NCBI GenBank assembly: GCA_913054115.1
Contig: CAJXIS010000032.1
Location: forward strand, 1-11,878
Reading direction: 5' to 3'
DNA from: an uncultured Acidimicrobiaceae bacterium
GTDB lineage: Bacteria > Actinomycetota > Acidimicrobiia > Acidimicrobiales > MedAcidi-G1
DNA length: 11,878 nt
Below, in pieces: positions 6,448-11,878 of the stretch; position 1 is the stretch's first letter, and every line of letters begins with the position of its first letter. Under the pieces are notes generated by a model. It was not told the origin of the DNA. It was given only the letters and a program-made list of their open reading frames with translations, and searched no databases. Made by a program: the position numbers and the translations under genes.

Positions 6448-8010
6448 CTATTCCCATTCGATGGTGCCGGGCGGCTTCGAGGTGACGTCGTAGGCGACGC
6501 GGTTGACGCCGTCGACCTCGTTGATGATGCGACTCGACAGCGTCTCGAGCAGGTCGTACGGGAGGCGGGCCCAGTCGGCGGTCATGGCGTCCTCGCTGGT
6601 GACGGCCCGGATGATGATGGGCCAGCCGTAGGTTCGCTCGTCGCCCATCACGCCGACCGAGCGGATGTCGGCCAGCACGGCGAACGACTGCCAGATCTCC
6701 CGCTCGAGGCCGGCCGCTGCGATCTCCTCGCGCACGATCAGGTCAGCGGCCTGGAGGGTGGCGACCTTGTCGGGTGTGACCTCGCCGATGATGCGCACGC
6801 CGAGGCCCGGACCGGGGAACGGCTGACGCCAGACGATCTCGTCGGGGAGGCCCAGTTCGGAGCCGACTGCACGCACCTCGTCCTTGAACAGGTTGCGCAG
6901 CGGCTCGACCAGCTCGAAGTCGAGGTCGTCGGGCAGGCCACCCACGTTGTGGTGGCTCTTGATCCTGGCGGCGTCCTTGGTGCCCGACTCGATGACGTCG
7001 GGGTAGAGGGTGCCCTGGACGAGGAACCGGGCGTCCTCGATGCCGTCCGAGGCGTCCTCGAAGATCCGGATGAACAGCTCGCCGATGGCCTTGCGCTTGT
7101 CCTCGGGGTCGGTGATGCCGGCGAGGCGTTCGAAGAAGCGGTCGGCGGCCCGCACGTGGATGAGCTCGATGCCCTGGTGCCGCTGGAAGGTCTCGACGAC
7201 CTGCTCGCCCTCGCCGGACCGCATCAGCCCGGTGTCGACGAACACGCAGGTGAGCTGCGACCCGATGGCCTCGTGCACGAGGGCGGCGGCCACGGCGGAG
7301 TCGACGCCGCCGGAGAGCCCGCAGATGGCCCTGCCGGTGCCGATCTGGGCGCGGATCGCCGCGACGGACGACTCGATGACCGACGTCATCGTCCAGTCGC
7401 CGGCGGCACCGCACACGTCGGTGAGGAAGCGTCGCAGGACGTCCTGGCCGCACGGGGTGTGGTGCACCTCGGGATGGAATTGCACGCCGTAGAGGCCCCG
7501 GTCGGGCGCCTCGAAGGCCGCCACGGGGGCGTCGGGCGACGAGGCGGTGGTGTGGGCGCCGTCGGGGCCGTCGGTGATGGCGTCGAAGTGGCTCATCCAG
7601 ACCGGCTGCGATCCCGTCCCGACGTCGGCCAGCAGGGTGCCGGGTTCGGACACGGTGAGCTGGGTTCGGCCGTACTCGCCCCGCTCGTTGCGCCCCACGG
7701 TGCCGCCGCACTGGTGGGCGATGAGCTGGGCGCCGTAGCAGATGCCGAGGATCGGCACCCCGAGTTCGTAGACGCCAGGGTCGATGCGGGGGGCGCCGTC
7801 GACGTGGACCGATGCCGGTCCCCCAGAGAAGATGATCCCGGTCGGCCGCCGCTCGGCGAACTCGGCGGCGGTCAGGTCGTGGGGGACGATCTCGCTGAAG
7901 ACGTTGGCCTCGCGTACCCGCCGGGCGATCAGCTGGGCGTACTGGGCGCCGAAGTCGACGACGAGGACGCGGTCACCGGCAACGGCGGTGCCACTTGAGG
8001 CGGGGGTCAC
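6448..8010 (-). CDS. guaA: GMP synthase (glutamine-hydrolysing)
   Basis: This 520-residue cytoplasmic enzyme converts XMP, ATP and glutamine to GMP, the last step of GMP synthesis. The class I glutamine amidotransferase domain (about 14-200) shows VLVVDFGAQYAQLIARRVRE, the nucleophile elbow GICYGAQ with C91, and QFHPEV with H179 and E181, a complete Cys-His-Glu triad. The ATP pyrophosphatase domain starts with the P-loop GLSGGVDSAV (231-240). The XMP-binding and dimerisation domain follows, with QGTLYPDVIES (332-342), KSHHNVGGLP (351-360), RQPFPGPGLGVRIIGE (395-410) and the conserved C-terminus SKPPGTIEWE. At 138-143, where MSHGD is usual, it reads VWMSHFD. The start is GTG at 8010, about 10 residues before the first conserved strand; it lacks a clear Shine-Dalgarno sequence. 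A longer open frame reaches 8283 but overlaps guaB3 and is not credible. It lies 40 bp downstream of guaB3. Confidence 0.97.
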   Translation of the reverse strand: MTPASSGTAVAGDRVLVVDFGAQYAQLIARRVREANVFSEIVPHDLTAAEFAERRPTGIIFSGGPASVHVDGAPRIDPGVYELGVPILGICYGAQLIAHQCGGTVGRNERGEYGRTQLTVSEPGTLLADVGTGSQPVWMSHFDAITDGPDGAHTTASSPDAPVAAFEAPDRGLYGVQFHPEVHHTPCGQDVLRRFLTDVCGAAGDWTMTSVIESSVAAIRAQIGTGRAICGLSGGVDSAVAAALVHEAIGSQLTCVFVDTGLMRSGEGEQVVETFQRHQGIELIHVRAADRFFERLAGITDPEDKRKAIGELFIRIFEDASDGIEDARFLVQGTLYPDVIESGTKDAARIKSHHNVGGLPDDLDFELVEPLRNLFKDEVRAVGSELGLPDEIVWRQPFPGPGLGVRIIGEVTPDKVATLQAADLIVREEIAAAGLEREIWQSFAVLADIRSVGVMGDERTYGWPIIIRAVTSEDAMTADWARLPYDLLETLSSRIINEVDGVNRVAYDVTSKPPGTIEWE

Positions 8011-8050
8011 GAACGGGTCACGTAGGTCTGGCGGGTCGCCGGGCGGCGAC

Positions 8051-9214
8051 CTAGTGGCCCATGCCCACGCCCTGGGCCTTCTGGAGCGACTTGCCCTCGG
8101 TCTGGAGGGCGGGCGCCACCATGACCTCGGCCTTCTGGAACTCCTTGATGTCGAGGTAGCCGCAGGTGGCCATCGAGGTGCGGAGTGCTCCGAACAGGTT
8201 GAGGCGGCCGTCGTTCTCGTGGGCCGGGCCGAGGAGGATCTCCTCGAGCGTTCCCCGCACGTCGGTTCGGACCCTGGCGCCACGCGGGAGCGTCGGGTGG
8301 AAGGTCGCCATGCCCCAGTGGTAGCCGTGGCCGGGTGCCTCGGAGGCGGCCGCCAGCGGGGAGCCGATCATGACGGCGTCGGCGCCGCAGACGATGGCCT
8401 TGGAGATGTCGCCACCTGTGGCCATGCCGCCGTCGGCGATGACCTGGCAGTAGACGCCCGTCTCGTCGAGGTGGCGCATGCGGGCGGCCCGGACGTCGGC
8501 GATGGCGGTGGCCTGCGGGACGCCGATTCCGAGCACGCCACGTGTGGTGCAGGCGTGGCCGGGCCCGACGCCGACGAGGATGCCGGCGGCCCCTGTGCGC
8601 ATGAGGTGGAGGGCGGCCTTGTAGGTGGAGCAGCCGCCGACGATCACGGGGATGTCGAGGCTGCGGATGAAGGTCTTGAGGTTGAGCGGCTCGACGGTGC
8701 TCGAGACGTGTTCGGCGGACACAACGGTGCCCTGGATGACGAGGATGTCGAGCTCGCCATCGAGGATGTACGGCAGCAGCGCCTCGGTGCGCTGTGGCGT
8801 GACCGCGGCACAGGACACGACGCCGGACCCGTTGATCTCGCGGATGCGCTGCGTGATGAGTTCGGGGCGGACGGGCTCCTGGTAGAGCTCCTGCATCCGC
8901 TGGGTGGCCTTCTCGGTGGGGAGGGAGGCGATCTCGGCGAGCACGTCGTCGGCGTCCTCGAAGCGGGTCCAGAGGCCCTCGAGGTTGAGCACCCCGACTC
9001 CGCCGAGGCGACCGATCTCGATGGCGGTGGCAGGGCTGACGACGCCGTCCATGGCCGACGCCATGAGCGGCAGGTCGAAGCGGTAGGCGTCGATCTGCCA
9101 GGTGATGTCGACGTCCCCGGGGTCGCGGGTGCGGCGACTCGGGAGGATGGCGATGTCGTCGAAGCCGTACGCCCGGCGACCGCTCTTGCCCAGTCCGATC
9201 TCGATCTCCGGCAT
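8051..9214 (-). CDS. guaB3: GuaB3 family IMP dehydrogenase-related protein (probable GMP reductase)
   Basis: This 387-residue TIM-barrel protein matches the GuaB3 family (TIGR01304) rather than true IMP dehydrogenase. It is about 100 residues shorter than IMPDH and has no CBS pair between the N-terminal strands and the catalytic loop. Key segments are YGFDDIAILPSRRTRDPGDVD (16-36), PLMASAMDGV (49-58), the catalytic loop GVGPGHACTTRGVLGIGVPQ (215-234) with Cys222, and IADGGMATGGDISKAIVCGADAVMIGSPLA (259-288), the phosphate-binding part. The tail QKAQGVGMGH is typical of the family. Members have been reported to act as GMP reductases, taking GMP back to IMP with NADPH; older annotations say 'IMP dehydrogenase'. 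The ATG at 9214 has AGGGG 10 nt upstream. It heads the guaB3-guaA group; the gap from the upstream decarboxylase is 72 bp. Confidence 0.94.
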   Translation of the reverse strand: MPEIEIGLGKSGRRAYGFDDIAILPSRRTRDPGDVDITWQIDAYRFDLPLMASAMDGVVSPATAIEIGRLGGVGVLNLEGLWTRFEDADDVLAEIASLPTEKATQRMQELYQEPVRPELITQRIREINGSGVVSCAAVTPQRTEALLPYILDGELDILVIQGTVVSAEHVSSTVEPLNLKTFIRSLDIPVIVGGCSTYKAALHLMRTGAAGILVGVGPGHACTTRGVLGIGVPQATAIADVRAARMRHLDETGVYCQVIADGGMATGGDISKAIVCGADAVMIGSPLAAASEAPGHGYHWGMATFHPTLPRGARVRTDVRGTLEEILLGPAHENDGRLNLFGALRTSMATCGYLDIKEFQKAEVMVAPALQTEGKSLQKAQGVGMGH

Positions 9215-9250
9215 GCTTTCGGCCCCTTGTCGCTCCCGTGGGAAACGGTG

Positions 9251-9256
9251 AGTCTA
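9251..9256 (-). promoter_or_regulatory. Candidate -10 element for guaB3-guaA
   Basis: The complement reads TAGACT (TANNNT) within the 72-bp gap, 36 nt before the guaB3 start. That would give a 5' leader of about 30 nt carrying the AGGGG ribosome-binding site. No convincing -35 is found 16-19 bp further upstream, so read-through from the decarboxylase operon is equally possible. Confidence 0.25.
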
Positions 9257-9286
9257 GCGGTGCAGGCGCAGGCCCGAGGGAGGGTC

Positions 9287-10699
9287 TCAGGCCAACTGTT
9301 CGAGCAGGTCGCCCAGGCGCTGCACGTGTTCTGTGGTGGTCCAGGTGCCGCCGACGGCCACCCGCAGGACGTATCGGTCGTCCAGTTTCGTGTGGGTGAG
9401 GAAGGCCTCGCCGGTGGCGTTGACGGCGGCGTGGAGCGCCTCGGTTGCCTCATCGCCGTCGACGTGGCGCAGGCAGGCGAGTGCCAGCGACAGCGGGGCG
9501 GCCAGTTCGAGTCGGGGGTGGGCGTCGATGCGGTCGGCGAGGGCGGCGGCAGCGGCGACATGGTGGCGGATGTGGGCCCGGAGGCCCTCGGCGCCGTAAC
9601 TGCGCAACACGAACCAGAGCTTGAGCGACCGGAACCGTCGACCCAGCGGGACCTGCCAGTCGCGGTAGTCGATGACCTCGCCGGCGTCGCTGGCTGCGTT
9701 GCGCAGGTATTCGGGGAGGATCGACAGCGAGTCGAGCAGCGGACCCCGGTCGGCGACGTAGAAGGCGGTGCAGTCGAAGTTGGTGAGCAGCCACTTGTGC
9801 GGGTTGAAGCAGTAGCTGTCGGCCCGGTCGAGGCCGTCGAGGAGGTGCTGGTGTTCGGGACACACGGCGGCCGATCCGGCCCAGGCGGCATCGACGTGGA
9901 GCCAGGCGCCGGCGGCGGATGCGATCTCGGCGATGGCGGACAGCGGGTCGACGGCCCCCGACGAGGTGGTGCCGACGGTGGCGACGACGATGCACGGCAC
10001 CAGCCCGGCCTCCCGGTCGGCGGCGATGGCCGCGGCGAGGGCGGCGGGGTCCATGGCGTGATCGGCGTCGGTGGCGATCGACCGCAGCTGGTCGACGGCA
10101 AAGCCGGCCACCCGCACGCCCTTCTCGACCGACGAGTGGGCCTGGGACGAGGTGTAGGCACGCAGGCTGGGCAGGGCGGCGGCACCGCCGCTGCGGTCGC
10201 GGGCGGCGAGGATGGCGCACAGCGTGGCCGACGACGCCGAGTCCTGGATGACGCCGCCTCCGGGGCCGTCGGACCGGAAGCGGTCGGGCAGGCCGCAGAG
10301 GTCGATCAGCCAGTCGAGGACGTGGGTCTCGAGCTCGGTGCAGGCCGGGCCGGTGGACCAGAGCATCCCCTGGGTGCCGAGCCCTGAGGAGATCAGGTCG
10401 CCCAGCACCGAAGGAGGCGACGAGTTGCCGGGGAAGTAGCCGTAGAAGCCGGGGTGCTGCCAGTGCGTGAGCGCCGGGGCGATCAGCCGGTCGACGTCGT
10501 CGAGCAGCGCCTCGAAGGGCTCGCCCACCTCTGGGGCGTGCGCCGGGAGCGAGGCCCGCACGTCACCCGGTGCCACGTCCGGGGTGATCGGCCGGTCGGC
10601 GATGCCGGCAAGGAAGTCGGCCAACCAGTCGACGGCGGCATGGCCGGCCGCCCGGAACTCGTCGGGAGTCTGGTGTGTCGGTGGGAGTGGATCAGGCAT
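9287..10699 (-). CDS. Group II PLP-dependent decarboxylase, aromatic-L-amino-acid decarboxylase-like
   Basis: This 470-residue enzyme is of the DDC/tyrosine decarboxylase type, probably converting an aromatic L-amino acid to its amine and CO2. Signatures are HWQHPGFYGYFPGNSSPPSVLGD (79-101), WSTGPACTELE (114-124), SSQAHSSVEKG (184-194) with the PLP-stacking His188, HVDAAWAGSA (268-277) with Asp270 for the pyridine nitrogen, and FNPHKWLLTNFDC (298-310) with the PLP lysine K302. The flexible-loop Tyr is kept (PEYLRN, Y331), followed by DYRDWQVPLGRRFRSLKLWFV. In animal and plant homologues that Tyr favours decarboxylation over aldehyde synthesis. Length matches the usual 470-490 residues. The ATG at 10699 overlaps the 3' end of the Nudix gene by 8 nt, which suggests translational coupling. 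Substrate choice (Phe, Tyr, Trp, DOPA) cannot be told from this reading. Confidence 0.94.
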   Translation of the reverse strand: MPDPLPPTHQTPDEFRAAGHAAVDWLADFLAGIADRPITPDVAPGDVRASLPAHAPEVGEPFEALLDDVDRLIAPALTHWQHPGFYGYFPGNSSPPSVLGDLISSGLGTQGMLWSTGPACTELETHVLDWLIDLCGLPDRFRSDGPGGGVIQDSASSATLCAILAARDRSGGAAALPSLRAYTSSQAHSSVEKGVRVAGFAVDQLRSIATDADHAMDPAALAAAIAADREAGLVPCIVVATVGTTSSGAVDPLSAIAEIASAAGAWLHVDAAWAGSAAVCPEHQHLLDGLDRADSYCFNPHKWLLTNFDCTAFYVADRGPLLDSLSILPEYLRNAASDAGEVIDYRDWQVPLGRRFRSLKLWFVLRSYGAEGLRAHIRHHVAAAAALADRIDAHPRLELAAPLSLALACLRHVDGDEATEALHAAVNATGEAFLTHTKLDDRYVLRVAVGGTWTTTEHVQRLGDLLEQLA

Positions 10700-11399
10700 C
10701 GGCGGGAACGTACTCCAGGCCGTCCTCGACGCCCAGCGCCAGGCACAGCAGCTGTCGCAGGATCGCCGCCGTTGCGCCCCACACGGTGTCGCCGACCAGC
10801 TCGAAGAACGAGATCCGCCATGGCCCGCCCGGGAAGTCCCATTCCTCCTCCCGGTACACCCCGTCGAGGAGGAGTTCGGCGAGCGGGACGAGGAGCACCG
10901 CCTCGACCTCGTCGGGGTTGGCGACCAGGTCGGGGCATCCGGGCAACAGCGCTGTGAAGGGGTGGATGATGCTGCGACTGCCGACGGTGGTCAGCAGGTC
11001 CATGTGCCCGAGGAGGCGTGGGGTCATCGGGTCGAGGGCTGTCTCCTCGTGCGCCTCACGCAGGGCGGTGGCCCAGAGGTCAGGATCGGCGGGGTCGTGG
11101 CGGCCGCCGGGGAAGCTCACCTCGTGGGTGTGGGAGGCCAGCCGGGGCGAGCGGCGGGTGAGCACCACGTGGGGGCCTTCGTCGTCGTACAGGGCGACGA
11201 GGACGCCCGCCGGATGCTCCTCGCCGGTGTGCTGCCGCCCCCTGACCCCGGCCGGCTCACGGCCCTCGAGGACGGCCACGAGGCGTTCCATCGTGATCGT
11301 GCGGTCGGCGACATCGGCCCAGGGGGCCGGCTCGCCGGGTCGCCAGTCCGCCGGTCGGGGGATGCGTTGCGGCCCGCCTCGGCCTGTTCGAAGGCTCAC
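10692..11399 (-). CDS. NudL-type Nudix hydrolase, probable CoA pyrophosphatase
   Basis: This 235-residue hydrolase probably cleaves CoA to 4'-phosphopantetheine and 3',5'-ADP. It shows the UPF0035 motif of CoA pyrophosphatases, VVLTRRSPRLASHTHEVSFPGG (78-99), next to the Nudix helix TALREAHEETAL (111-122) with metal ligands in REAHEE (114-119). Later family-like segments are TVGSRSIIHPFTALLP (138-153), NPDEVEAVLLVPLAELL (161-177) and a WGATAAILRQLL tail (207-218), resembling E. coli NudL. The Gly99-to-Arg114 spacing is one residue longer than the canonical Nudix box, and Ala replaces Gly after EET; both agree with NudL as I recall it. The N-terminal 60 residues are proline- and arginine-rich and poorly conserved. 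The start is GTG at 11399, overlapping the upstream stop in GTGA (4 nt); its end overlaps the decarboxylase start by 8 nt. Confidence 0.88.
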   Translation of the reverse strand: MSLRTGRGGPQRIPRPADWRPGEPAPWADVADRTITMERLVAVLEGREPAGVRGRQHTGEEHPAGVLVALYDDEGPHVVLTRRSPRLASHTHEVSFPGGRHDPADPDLWATALREAHEETALDPMTPRLLGHMDLLTTVGSRSIIHPFTALLPGCPDLVANPDEVEAVLLVPLAELLLDGVYREEEWDFPGGPWRISFFELVGDTVWGATAAILRQLLCLALGVEDGLEYVPADA

Positions 11400-11689
11400 G
11401 CCTCGGCCAGGTCACCCAGCAGGTCGACGAGCCCGCCGTCGGCGAGGCCCTGTGCCACCTCCAGCGGCAGGAGCTTGCCCCGCTCCCAGCCCTGCCAGAT
11501 CTCGTCCAGGTCGGTCGCAGCGTCGCCGGCAGCGGCGAGCACCTCGGGCATCCGGCCGGTCTTGAGGTTGGCCAGCATCCGCCCTGGCAGGGTCTCGCCC
11601 CGCACCCATTCGGTGAACTGCCCTGCCAACTTCGCCGGGTCCGGCTCCGGGCGGGGGTTCTCGTCGGCGGTGGTGTCGGCATCATCCAT
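11396..11689 (-). CDS. Small acidic protein with an internal 40-residue-period repeat, unknown function
   Basis: This encodes 97 residues, MDDADTTADENPRPEPDPAK and onward. A disordered acidic, proline-rich head (1-20) is followed by two similar segments: W28-x-R-G-x2-L-P-x6-L-x2-G-x5-L51 and W68-x-R-G-x2-L-P-x6-L-x2-G-x5-L91. They share eight identical positions over 24 residues at an offset of 40. Each would form a helix-turn-helix-like unit of about 25 residues. There is no signal peptide, membrane segment or catalytic motif. I do not recognise a named family. It is the first gene of a coupled trio: its TGA overlaps the GTG of the Nudix gene. The ATG at 11689 lacks a well-spaced ribosome-binding site (GGGGA abuts it), and TACCCT lies 6 nt upstream, compatible with a leaderless message. 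It is separated from groEL by two hairpins. Confidence 0.78.
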   Translation of the reverse strand: MDDADTTADENPRPEPDPAKLAGQFTEWVRGETLPGRMLANLKTGRMPEVLAAAGDAATDLDEIWQGWERGKLLPLEVAQGLADGGLVDLLGDLAEA

Positions 11690-11695
11690 TCCCCG

Positions 11696-11701
11696 AGGGT
11701 A
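11696..11701 (-). promoter_or_regulatory. Candidate -10 element for the 97-aa/Nudix/decarboxylase operon
   Basis: The complement reads TACCCT (TANNNT), ending 6 nt before the ATG at 11689, a distance that fits a leaderless transcript. It lies just downstream of the groEL terminator hairpin, which makes a new promoter here sensible. No clear -35 is seen. Confidence 0.35.
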
Positions 11702-11722
11702 CCGCCACCCCCGGAAACGACG

Positions 11723-11748
11723 GGAGCCGGGCCTTGCGGCCCGGCTCC
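11723..11748 (-). terminator. Intrinsic-type terminator hairpin downstream of groEL (distal)
   Basis: There is a perfect 11-bp GC-rich stem (GGAGCCGGGCC at 11723-11733 against GGCCCGGCTCC at 11738-11748) with a 4-nt loop. In the groEL transcript it is followed by CGTCGTTTCC, only a short T run, as is common for high-GC actinobacterial terminators. It begins 33 nt after the groEL stop codon and separates groEL from the small-protein operon. Confidence 0.72.
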
Positions 11749-11759
11749 ACGTCGAGGGT

Positions 11760-11777
11760 CGCCTTCCGGAGAAGGCG
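11760..11777 (-). terminator. Hairpin with UNCG tetraloop directly after groEL (proximal)
   Basis: A 7-bp stem (CGCCTTC at 11760-11766 against GAAGGCG at 11771-11777) closes a loop that reads UCCG in the groEL transcript, flanked by a C-G pair. C(UNCG)G loops are unusually stable. It begins 4 nt after the stop codon. It has no T tract, so it may act as a 3'-end stabiliser or as the first half of a tandem terminator. Confidence 0.55.
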
Positions 11778-11781
11778 GCTC

Positions 11782-11878
<97 letters not shown>

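Noticed and set aside
6442..7998. Long plus-strand open frame opposite guaA
   Set aside because: It is a shadow of the guaA reading frame, with Gly/Asp/Val/Leu-rich composition and no motif.
8011..8283. N-terminal extension of guaA to an upstream ATG at 8283
   Set aside because: It would overlap guaB3 by over 230 nt and add an Arg/Ser/Pro-rich segment absent from GMP synthases. GTG at 8010 gives the normal family length.
7784..10387. 867-codon plus-strand open frame opposite guaB3 and the decarboxylase
   Set aside because: It crosses two clear genes and their intergenic gap, and its composition is a mirror of high-GC codon bias.
10692..11399. Nudix box departures (extra residue between Gly99 and Arg114, Ala after EET) as a sign of lost activity
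   Set aside because: The same spacing and Ala occur in E. coli NudL as I recall its sequence, so they look like subfamily traits rather than decay.

Overview
The window is GC-rich and densely coding, and almost every gene lies on the minus strand. The gene set points to a high-GC actinomycete. It has a GuaB3-type protein next to GuaA, a DUF2342-like metallopeptidase, an F420-type luciferase-like oxidoreductase and a TIGR03086/DinB-like protein of the mycothiol-dependent isomerase fold. My best guess is the Acidimicrobiia, but this is inference from gene content; no marker gene is complete enough to place the organism.

Layout, left to right. Positions 1-391 hold the N-terminal part of a DUF2342-like metallopeptidase gene that runs off the left edge. 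Just upstream of it is a 44-residue single-span membrane protein (416-550), then tRNA-Thr(CGT) (624-696). A UvrD/PcrA helicase gene fills 753-3107. It is divergent from an F420-type luciferase-like oxidoreductase (3169-4101, plus strand, the only plus-strand gene). The two share a 61-bp intergenic region in which both starts are preceded by TAGGGT-N8-ATG. The oxidoreductase converges on a tandem dimeric alpha-beta barrel protein of unknown role (4127-4933).

From the right edge leftwards on the minus strand come several groups. The groEL C-terminus is followed by two tandem hairpins. A tightly coupled trio follows: a small acidic protein with an internal repeat, a NudL-type Nudix hydrolase and an aromatic-amino-acid-decarboxylase-like PLP enzyme, with overlaps of 4 and 8 nt. 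After 72 bp comes the purine pair guaB3 and guaA. guaA is followed within 4 bp by a TIGR03086-type protein, which is followed 10 bp later by a TesB-like double-hotdog thioesterase.

Functionally the best-defined part is guanine nucleotide metabolism. GuaA makes GMP from XMP, and GuaB3 proteins have been reported to act as GMP reductases, so the pair may set the IMP/GMP balance. The Nudix hydrolase (probably CoA pyrophosphatase) and the thioesterase both touch CoA or acyl-CoA chemistry, but they sit in different transcription groups and no shared pathway can be shown. The rest is housekeeping: DNA repair, a tRNA and a chaperonin.

I found no CRISPR array, insertion sequence, phage gene, toxin-antitoxin pair or obvious defence system, and no convincing new multi-gene system. 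The items most worth a second look are the repeat-containing 97-residue protein and its coupled trio, the symmetric divergent promoter region, and the tandem barrel protein.
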